From Myotis daubentonii (taxonomy: Eukaryota > Chordata > Mammalia > Chiroptera > Vespertilionidae), in NCBI RefSeq assembly GCF_963259705.1, contig NC_081842.1:91812433-91876432 (forward strand): a DNA stretch of 64,000 nt, in the 5' to 3' direction. Below, piece after piece: positions 55,786 to 64,000 of the stretch. Under the pieces are notes generated by a model. The model saw only the letters and a list, made by a program, of their open reading frames with translations. It was not told the DNA's origin and made no database searches. Every line of letters begins with the position of its first letter. The stretch's first letter is position 1. The position numbers were made by a program, and so were the translations under genes.

Positions 55786-57482
55786 TTTAAGCTGTGTCTA
55801 TATGCTTGTTAAAGCTATTCATAATGTCTTTGTTTATTATTACTGTTATTATTACTTTTCCCCTGGAAGTGTTTATTATTATTATTATTATTACTTTTAT
55901 TTTTTTCCCCTAGAAGTTTGATTTTGATTTATTTGAATCTGATTTTGGTATTCTAATAAATGTTTATAATTATTTTTTACATTTTATTCTTTGTGACATA
56001 GTAAGAAAATTTATTTACAATCTCTTCTGGAAATCCTAATATTAAAAATTATGCAGGCATATTTCTGCTCTCTGTTCACTCTTCTGATTCTTTCTCATGA
56101 CTTCATGTTTATAGGTTTGAATTTTGAAATGGGATTTAATGATTTTTTTCTTAGAAAACTTTTGTTCTTGTATGAAGGTATTATGCTTCTTTGTACTAAC
56201 CATTTGGTGGTGATGCTAAACAGAAATATTTTTAGAAATAAAATTGCAGCTTGAATTTTGTTTTTTTTTTTGAGCCATGTTGATGATGCAATTTTGTAAA
56301 TCTACAAATATAATAGAAGGTTATTCTACATTTGTTTAAAATGTACAAAGTTATGTAATTTATGTAAATTTTGTCCCAGTTCATATTTAGTGTAAAAAAT
56401 TTTCCCCCTTGAATATTTCTGATTCACAATTAAACGGATGGTGCTAACTGTGCATTCTAAATTTTATTAGAAGAGTGATGTTTTGCTCTTCAATTTGGGA
56501 AAACCTTGGCTTTTTCTCTTTCATAATAAGACTAAAACACCTTTGAAAACCATAGCTCAAATTTCCAGTTTGGCAGATGCCCTTTGGACAAAAGTGTCTT
56601 TGGTATTCAACTTTTCTCTCTGGATTCCAGCCTTCATTCAGAGTTCAGCCTGATATTTCTTTACTATTCTTCCAATTTGTCAGTTATGTTAACAAGAAGG
56701 TTTTATTCACTTTTCAGTATTTTGGGTTATCTTCAGTTGGTGGTTATGTCTGAATACCTAAGTTGTCATATTTATGGACATAATTAATTTATTAAAATTA
56801 TTTATTGAGAATTTATCACACTTCTGATATTCCTCTATGAGTAAGACATGGTCCTGACCATTTGAACTTACAGTTAGTTCTATAACAAAAACAAATAAAT
56901 TAGAAAAATTATGAGGTAGATGAATAGAGAATGAAACCTTGAGATAATCTAGATCCAAATTCTTGCTCATGAGACTGTGAGGTATAATTGATTATGCTGA
57001 TTGCAAATTAAAGACTATCGGTTATCTCAATCCCAGATCAAGGCTCTTCTCACTGCCATAATGATTTACTTCCATTTATTGTTTGTTAATGTGTCTAATA
57101 GCTGGATTCTGTTTCACCCTGTGGATCAAGCTGATTGTAGGTTTTTCTTTAAGTGTTCTTTAAGAACTAAGTAAAATATTTGCATGAGCTCTTAAAATAC
57201 AAACTGCTAAAGATGTATGAATCATTATGCACATTTGAGTTCTATAAAGGTAATAGGCCCAATTAAAAATTTGCTTGATCTAGTCTATATAATCAGAGTA
57301 AGACAAGAAAAATTGTATACTTTTAAATAAAAAGTCAAAAGAGAAAACTAGAATGTTAGATTAGAGATCTTATAAATGCTACAGGCACAAACTACAACAA
57401 GGAAGAGAAAGGGATTAAGAAACCATCTCTACAAATTATTCATCAGCAAGTATTTGAAAGTGTAGGGACACATGCAAATTTA
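55786..57482. other. AT-rich sequence, nothing recognised
   Basis: (TTA)n tracts near 55840-55895. Frames of 67-72 codons without recognisable domains. No gene called. Confidence 0.5.
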
Positions 57483-57845
57483 AAATTAAAATATTTTGAG
57501 GGAGAAACCAAAATGGCGGCATAGGTAAACACCAGAAATTGCTGTCTCGCACAACCACTTCAAAAATACAACTAAAAGATAAAACAGAAATCATCCAGAA
57601 CCACAGGAAGGCTGGCTGAGTGGAAATTCTACAACTAGAAGGAAAGAGAAAAGCATACCGAGACTCAGAGGAGGTGCGGTGTGGAAGTAAAGTGCAGAGG
57701 TACTGAGGCGCACATGGAAAGGGCTGGCGGCTGACAACACGGTTGTCTTTTTCAATCGGGAGGGAGTCTCAAGCTCCCAACAGCTCTGAACTCCAGTTCT
57801 GGGCGAGTGTCTGGGGACCCAGACTCATATGGGGAGAGGCTAGAC

Positions 57846-58058
57846 GAGGGGTGGGCAAACTTTTTGACTCAAGGGCCACAATGGGTTCTTAAACTGGACT
57901 GGAGGGCCGGAACAAAAGCATGGATGGAGTGTTTGTGTGAATTAATATAAATTTAAGTAAACATCATTACATAAAAGGGTATGGTCTTTTTTTTCAATAG
58001 TTTTATTCATTTCAAAAGGGCTGGATCCGGCCTACGGGCCGTAGTTTGCCCATGGCTG
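57846..58058. mobile_element. Non-autonomous hAT MITE, copy 3
   Basis: GAGGGGTGGGCAAACTTTTT (first base changed from C) to GTTTGCCCATGGCTG, with exact 8-bp duplication GGCTAGAC at 57838-57845 and 58059-58066. Inserted in the outer HAL1 5'UTR. Confidence 0.92.
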
Positions 58059-58630
58059 GGCTAGACTGTGTGGCATCGGTCGGACCTCGAGGGCGGCTTT
58101 CTCGCAGAGGTGCTTGCAGTGATTACCAGGACACTGAGAAGTGGGGCCTCTTAAGGCAGGACTAAGGAGCAGCCATAGCTGCTTGCTCCGCCCTGTTGAT
58201 TCCCTGGGACCCGCCCCAACCCCCCAAGCTGTGTGCCGGCTTTTGCATATGAAAGGCCTGGCCCTTTGGAATCTGAAAATTACCTAACAAACTGCAGCTG
58301 ACCAAAGGCCCCACAGCAGCTTGCATTCCTTCACATCTGAGCTCCTGCTGGGTAGCCTCAGGCAGAGGCTAAATTAGCACCTCCTTAGAGATCCAAGAGC
58401 CAGTGTACCCAGTGGTTAGAGTGGGACCATCCAGATTACAACTCCTCAGATCCATAAGGGACACACTCAGGGGGAAGACTCAGTGAGCACCAAAGTCCCA
58501 CTAAAGCAAGTCTTGCCCCATAAGTGTGTCTCCAGCACAGAAGTTCTCCCACTGCAGACACAGCTGATTCTCACAGCCAATTGGCCTGGAGGTCAATTCC
58601 TCCCAGTGATACCCACAACAATCAAGGCTT

Positions 58631-60539
58631 GAGAGGAACCAAGATGGCGGCATAGGTTAACGCCAGAGTTTGCTGCTTTGAACAACTACTTCAAAAGTGA
58701 AACTAAAACACGGAACGGACATCACCCAGAACCCCAGGAATGCTGGCTGAGTGGAAGTCCTACAACTAGGAGGAAAGAGAAACGCATACGGACACTCAGA
58801 GGAGGCGCAGTGCTGAAGTCAAATTCTGAGGTGCGGAGTGCACGGAGCGGGCTGGCGGCGGAGGGCGCGGTTGGCGTTTTCAATCGGGAGGGAGTCGCAG
58901 ACTCTGAGCTCCAGATACGGGCGAGTCTTTAGGGACCCAGACTCAAACGGGAGAAGCGGGACTGTCTGGCTTCCGTCAGAGCGAGTGCAGCTTTCTCTCT
59001 GAGCTTTGCAGCAGGGTGCTGGGACTCAGAGAGGCAGAGCCCCTGGGGACAGGACTGAGAGCCGCCATAACTGCTCTCTCCGGCCCACCCTGTTGATCCT
59101 GTGCGACCCGCCCCGCCCAAGCCCTGCACAGAGGCATTTGCCGGATAGCCTCAGGCAAAGGCTAGATTAGCACCTCCCTAGAGGACAGAAGTTCTCTCAC
59201 CGCTGACACAGCTGATTCTCATAGCCACTTGGCCTGGAGGTCAAACCCTCCCTGGAATTAGCTACAACAATCAAGATTTATCTATAAGACTGCGAACAAA
59301 GACCACTAGGGGGTGCACCAAGGAAGCATAACAAAATGCGGAGACAAAGAAACAGGACAAAATTGTCAAAGGAAGATATAGAGTTCAGAACCACACTTTT
59401 AAGGTCTCTCAAGAACTGTTTAGAAGCTGCCGATAAACTTAATGAGATCTACACGAAAACTAATAAGACCCTCGATCTTATATTGGGGAACCAACTAGAA
59501 ATTAAGCACACACGGACTGAAATAACGAATATTATACAGACGCCCGACAGCAGACCAGAGGAGCGCAAGAATCAAGTCAATGATTTGAAATGCGAGGAAG
59601 CAAAAAACATCCAACCGGAAAAGCAAAATGAAAAAAGAATCCAAAAATGAGAGGATAGTGTAAGGAGCCCCTGGGACAGCTTCAAGCGTACCAACATCAG
59701 AATTATAGGGGTGCCAGAAGATGAGAGAGAGCAAGATATTGAAAACCTATTTGAAGAAATAATGACAGAAAACTTCCCCCACCTGGTGAAAGAAATGGAC
59801 TTACAGGTCCAAGAAGAGCGGAGAACCCCAAACAAAAGGAATCCAAAGAGGACCACACCAAGACACATCATAATTAAAATGCTAAGAGCAAAAGATAAAG
59901 AGAGAATCTTGAAAACAGCAAGAGAAAGAAACTCAGTTACCTACAAGGGAATACCCATACGACTGTCAGCTGATTTCTCAACAGAAACTTTGCAGGCCAG
60001 AAGGGAGTGGCAAGAAATATTCAAAGTGATGAATACCAAGAACCTACAACCAAGATTACTTTATCCAGCAAAGCTATCATTCAGAATTGAAGGTCAGATA
60101 AAGAGCTTCACAGATAAGGAAAAGCTAAAGGAGTTCATCACCACCAAACCAGGATTATATGAAATGCTGAAAGGTATCCTTTAAGAAGAGGAAGAGGAAG
60201 AAAAAGGTAAAGATACAAATTATGAACAACAAATATGCATCTATCAACAAGTGAATCTAAGAATCAAGTGAATAAATAATCTGATGAACAGAATGAACTG
60301 TTGATTATAATAGAATCAGGGACATAGAAAGGGAATGGACTGACTATTCTTGGGGGGGAAAGGGGTGTGGGAGATGTGGGAAGAGACTGGACAAAAATCG
60401 TGCACCTATGGATGAGGACAGGGGGTGGGGAGTGAGGGTGGAGGGTGGGGCGGGAACTGGGAGGAGGGGAGTTATGGGGAAAAAAAAAAGGAACAAATGT
60501 AATAATCTGAACAATAAAATCTAAAGAATTAAAAAAAAA
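58631..60539 (+). mobile_element. Nested full-length HAL1 (unit A)
   Basis: GAGAGGAACCAAGATGGCGG start, about 700-bp 5'UTR, ORF1, roughly 350-bp 3'UTR, tail AATAAAATCTAAAGAATTAA plus A-run. The duplication AATCAAGGCTT is at 58620-58630 and 60540-60550. It is 5'-complete, with a start like that of the outer HAL1. The 5'UTR holds a CTCF-like GACCACTAGGGGGTGCACC at 59301-59319. Confidence 0.92.
59336..60184 (+). pseudogene. HAL1 ORF1, unit A, one in-frame stop
   Basis: One frame of 282 codons plus stop, broken only by TGA at 59648-59650. Residues about 15-90 are heptad-like (coiled coil). An RRM-type domain follows with RIIGVPEDEREQDIENLFEE, then the C-terminal RNA-binding domain (PRHIIIKMLRAKDKERIL; LQARREWQEIFKVMNTKN), ending YEMLKGIL. 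L1 ORF1 proteins bind RNA as trimers; HAL1 would rely on L1 reverse transcriptase. It is the best-kept ORF1 in the window. Confidence 0.9.
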
Positions 60540-61955
60540 AATCAAGGCTTAACTACAACAAGACTGTGCACACAGACCACAAGGGGGTGCACCAAGAGTG
60601 TCCACCTCAGGTAATTGGGGAGGCTGAGCCACTGGGCCCTATAGGACACTTAGCACAGAAAGCCACTCTATCAACACAGGGAACCATAAAAAATGAGGAG
60701 ACAAAGAAACAGGTCACAAATGACAGAAATGGAGGAAAGCATACTACTGGATATAGAGTTCAAAACCACATTTTTAAGGTTTTTCAAGAATTTTCTAGAA
60801 ACTGCCAATAAACTTAGTGAGACACTCAAAAAATCTAGTGAGACTGCTGATAAATTTAATGAGATCCTCAATAAGTATAGTGAGACCCTCAAGGATATGA
60901 AAAAGGACCAACTAGAAATTAAGCATACACTGACTGAAATAAAGAATATTATACAGACTTCCAACAGCAGACTAGAGGATCGCAAGAATCACGTCAAAGA
61001 TCTGAAATACAAAGAAGCAAAAAACACCTAACCGGAAAAGCAAAAAGAAAAAAGAATCCAAAAATATGAAGACAGTGTAAGGAGCCTCTGGGACAGCTTC
61101 AAGCGTACCAACATCTGAATTATAGGGGTGCCAGAAGAAGAGAGAGAGCAAGATATTGAAAACCTATTTGAAGAAATCATGACAGAATACTTCCCCTATC
61201 TGGTGAAAGAAATAGACTTACAAGTCCAGGAAGTGCAGAGAACCCCAAACAAAAGGAATCCAAAGAGGACCACACCAAGACACATCATAATTAAAATGCC
61301 AAGAGCAAAATACAAAGAGAGAATCTTAAAAGCAGCAAGAGAAAGAAACTCAGTTACCTACAAGGGAGTACCCATATGACTGTCAGCTGATTTCTCAACA
61401 GAAACTATGCAGGCCAGAAGGGAGTGGCAAGAAAGATTCAAAGTGATGAATACCAAGAACCTACAACCAAGATTACTTTATCCAGCAAAGCTATCATTCA
61501 GAATTGAAGGTCAGATAAAGAGCTTCACAGATAAGGAAAAGCTAAAGGAGTTCATCACCACCAAACCAGGATTATATGAAATGCTGAAAGGTATCCTTTA
61601 AGAAGAGGAAGAGGAAGAAAAAGGTAAAGATACAAATTATGAACAACAAATATGCATCTATCAACAAGTGAATCTAAGAATCAAGTGAATAAATAATCTG
61701 ATGAACAGAATGAACTGTTGATTATAATAGAATCAGGGACATAGAAAGGGAATGGACTGACTATTCTTGGGGGGGAAAGGGGTGTGGGAGATGTGGGAAG
61801 AGACTGGACAAAAATCGTGCACCTATGGATGAGGACAGGGGGTGGGGAGTGAGGGCGGAGGGTGGGGTGGGAACTGGGAGGAGGGGAGTTATGGGGAAAA
61901 AAAAAGGAACAAATGTAATAATCTGAACAATAAAATCTAAAGAATTAAAAAAAAA
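60540..61955 (+). mobile_element. Chimeric HAL1 unit (unit B)
   Basis: Its 5' part (60540-61435) is like unit C (61955-62850), apparently identical. Its 3' part (61541-61955) is like unit A's 3' end, with only a few changes in the G-rich tract. The switch falls in 61436-61540, where A, B and C do not differ. Period from B to C is 1415 bases. Begins with the target copy ATCAAGGCTTAACTACAACA. Confidence 0.93.
60693..61601 (+). pseudogene. HAL1 ORF1, unit B, three in-frame stops
   Basis: One frame of 302 codons plus stop. Stops: TAA at 61029-61031, TGA near 61116, TGA at 61377-61379. N-terminal heptad region is longer than in unit A (repeated SETLKK/SETADK-like heptads). Domain order as in unit A. 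The last third switches to the unit A version (KEKLKEFITTKPGLYEML). Confidence 0.9.
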
Positions 61956-63371
61956 ATCAAGGCTTAACTACAACAAGACTGTGCACACAGACCACAAGGG
62001 GGTGCACCAAGAGTGTCCACCTCAGGTAATTGGGGAGGCTGAGCCACTGGGCCCTATAGGACACTTAGCACAGAAAGCCACTCTATCAACACAGGGAACC
62101 ATAAAAAATGAGGAGACAAAGAAACAGGTCACAAATGACAGAAATGGAGGAAAGCATACTACTGGATATAGAGTTCAAAACCACATTTTTAAGGTTTTTC
62201 AAGAATTTTCTAGAAACTGCCAATAAACTTAGTGAGACACTCAAAAAATCTAGTGAGACTGCTGATAAATTTAATGAGATCCTCAATAAGTATAGTGAGA
62301 CCCTCAAGGATATGAAAAAGGACCAACTAGAAATTAAGCATACACTGACTGAAATAAAGAATATTATACAGACTTCCAACAGCAGACTAGAGGATCGCAA
62401 GAATCACGTCAAAGATCTGAAATACAAAGAAGCAAAAAACACCTAACCGGAAAAGCAAAAAGAAAAAAGAATCCAAAAATATGAAGACAGTGTAAGGAGC
62501 CTCTGGGACAGCTTCAAGCGTACCAACATCTGAATTATAGGGGTGCCAGAAGAAGAGAGAGAGCAAGATATTGAAAACCTATTTGAAGAAATCATGACAG
62601 AATACTTCCCCTATCTGGTGAAAGAAATAGACTTACAAGTCCAGGAAGTGCAGAGAACCCCAAACAAAAGGAATCCAAAGAGGACCACACCAAGACACAT
62701 CATAATTAAAATGCCAAGAGCAAAATACAAAGAGAGAATCTTAAAAGCAGCAAGAGAAAGAAACTCAGTTACCTACAAGGGAGTACCCATATGACTGTCA
62801 GCTGATTTCTCAACAGAAACTATGCAGGCCAGAAGGGAGTGGCAAGAAAGATTCAAAGTGATGAATACCAAGAACCTACAACCAAGATTACTTTATCCAG
62901 CAAAGCTATCATTCAGAATTGAAGGTCAGATAAAGAGCTTCACAGATAAGGAAAATATAAAGGAGTTCATCACCACCAAACTAGTATTAAATGAAATGCT
63001 GAAAGGTATCCTTTAAGAAAATGAAGAAGAAGAAAAAGGTACAGATACAAATTATGAACAACAAATACACATCTATCAACAAGTGAATCTAAAAATCAAG
63101 TGAATAAATAATCTGATGAACAGAATAAACTGGTGATTATAATTGAATCGGGGGCATAGAAAGGGAGTGGACTGACTATTCTCGGCGTGGGGAAGGGGTT
63201 TGGGGGATGCGGGAAGAGAATGGACAAAAATTGTACACCTATGGATGAGGACGGGGGGTAGGTAAGGGCAGAGGGTGGGGTGGGAACTGGGTGGAGGGGA
63301 GCTATGGGGGGTAAAAAGAGGGACAACTGTAATAATCTGATCAATAAAGATTTAATTTAAAAAATTAAATT
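61956..63371 (+). mobile_element. Outer HAL1, ORF1 and 3' end (unit C)
   Basis: Starts with the same ATCAAGGCTTAACTACAACA as unit B. Its 3' part differs from A and B (AAGAAAATGAAGAAGAAG; AATAAAGATTTAATTTAAAA) and is closer to the fragment at 10663-11082. It runs to the outer target duplication, so it is the original 3' half of the outer HAL1. Confidence 0.92.
62108..63016 (+). pseudogene. HAL1 ORF1, unit C, three in-frame stops
   Basis: Same frame, length and stops as unit B (at 62444-62446, near 62531, and 62792-62794). Differs near the end: KENIKEFITTKLVLNEML instead of KEKLKEFITTKPGLYEML. Shared stops show that B and C descend from one already dead ORF1. Confidence 0.9.
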
Positions 63372-63386
63372 AAATTAAAATATTTT

Positions 63387-63854
63387 TCCTATCAATGAGT
63401 CACTCCATTGGTTTCCTGATGAACACCTTTATCTAATAGTGAATCTATCATATTTGGGTCAGAATGTCTTGTTAGATAATTTTTAACAGGTTATCTGTTG
63501 TTGTTTTTCTCAAGCATTTTTTCTCTTTTTGGCTATACATTTTTGCAATCACTGTTCCCAGTCAAACAGTTGACATTTTACCACAGAACATTAAATCATC
63601 ACATTTCCCACCCATATAAATGTTCATAAATGTTCTTTTATGTTTCTTTTAGGGACCTTTGTTCCCACAAAACTTATTACTTTGGGGAAACATTTCATAT
63701 TAGCACTGATAAGAGGCAAGAATTCTGTATTTTTCTAATTACTACCTAAAAGTAGTAAAACAGTATATAGCCACTTTTATTTGCCTTTTTATTATTTATT
63801 GATTGATTTATTTATTCATTTATTTATTTATTTTTATTATTTTTATTTTTTTTT
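63387..63854. other. AT-rich sequence, nothing recognised
   Basis: No gene; ends in a TTTA-rich tract that is probably the tail of the following reversed SINE. Confidence 0.5.
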
Positions 63855-64000
63855 TGTAATCCTCACCCAAGGATATTTTTCCATTGATTACCTTTAGAGA
63901 GAGAGTGAAAAGGTGGGGGAAAGACAGAGAGAGACATCGATTGACTGCCTTTCGGAGCCACCTGACCAGGGCCTGGGATCGAGCCTGCAACCTAGGTATA
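63855..64000 (-). mobile_element. VES-related SINE, cut by window edge
   Basis: GTAATCCTCACCCAAGGATA, TTTTTCCATTGATTACC, AGAGAGACATCGATTGACTG and GGATCGAGCCTGCAACC; the tRNA-like head lies beyond 64000. Confidence 0.9.

Larger units (their letters stand above)
57498..63371 (+). mobile_element. Outer HAL1 with nested HAL1 and tandem duplication
   Basis: Starts GAGGGAGAAACCAAAATGGC and ends at an AATAAAGATTTAATTT-type tail. The 15-bp duplication AAATTAAAATATTTT stands at 57483-57497 and 63372-63386. Parts: 5'UTR 57498-58630 (with a hAT at 57846-58058), nested HAL1 58631-60539, chimeric unit 60540-61955, and the outer element's own ORF1 and 3' end 61956-63371. HAL1 is a known L1 offshoot keeping ORF1 only; no ORF2 follows ORF1 in any unit. 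Confidence 0.9.

Noticed and set aside
59336..63016. A cluster of three related host genes
   Set aside because: HAL1 ORF1 copies with in-frame stops, target duplications and retrotransposon tails.

Overview
The window looks like nuclear genomic DNA from a vespertilionid bat (Myotis, Pipistrellus, Eptesicus or a relative). Four signatures together support this: tRNA-derived VES-type SINEs on both strands; many HeliBat-type non-autonomous Helitrons (5'-TC, 3' hairpin of the type GTGCACGAATTTCGTGCAC, CTAG end, insertion between A and T); a SPIN-type hAT element; and L1 plus HAL1 (half-L1) LINEs. Helitrons occupy roughly 11-12 kb, about 18% of the window. I recognise no host protein-coding exon, no structural RNA gene and no CRISPR array. 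Almost all open frames are transposon ORF remnants or chance frames through GC-rich tandem repeats.

Layout. 1-1780: Helitrons, including a fused two-unit copy with a 47-bp minisatellite. 2017-10607: an essentially full-length minus-strand L1 (broken ORF2 and ORF1, very long 5'UTR) carrying two copies of one hAT MITE. 10622-11503: VES SINEs, one split by a 5'-truncated HAL1. 12048-12849: a solo ERV LTR. 13271-14341 and 19207-20367: two closely related fused Helitrons, with a hairpin-array Helitron (17402-18462) between them. 20368-31806: mostly AT-rich unique sequence with scattered Helitrons, SINEs, a mariner-like MITE and old repeats. 31807-35042: a cluster of four Helitron units with an L1 3' fragment. 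36320-37050: two hAT MITEs. 40691-42360: a MaLR LTR containing a SPIN, which in turn holds a Helitron and a 191-bp templated duplication. 43270-53200: an ancient minus-strand L1 cut into about fourteen pieces by SINEs, Helitrons, a mariner MITE, an LTR and a retrocopy. 54552-55425: a Helitron and a second MaLR LTR. 57498-63371: nested HAL1 elements expanded by a tandem duplication.

How the parts relate. The window is a stratigraphy of insertions: ancient L1 and MaLR at the bottom, then DNA transposons and VES, then young L1, HAL1 and Helitrons. Strongest points for follow-up: (a) the HAL1 locus, where a nested insertion with intact duplications at both levels was followed by unequal crossing-over inside a 105-bp identical tract; (b) fused Helitrons whose internal 3' end has lost half of the terminator hairpin, as a read-through model predicts; (c) Helitrons carrying divergent pairs of CTCF-like motifs; (d) Helitrons with tandem arrays of long GC-rich hairpins; (e) the templated duplication inside SPIN. 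Coordinates of repeat ends are exact where duplications or termini were read directly and approximate (about 5-30 bases) elsewhere.
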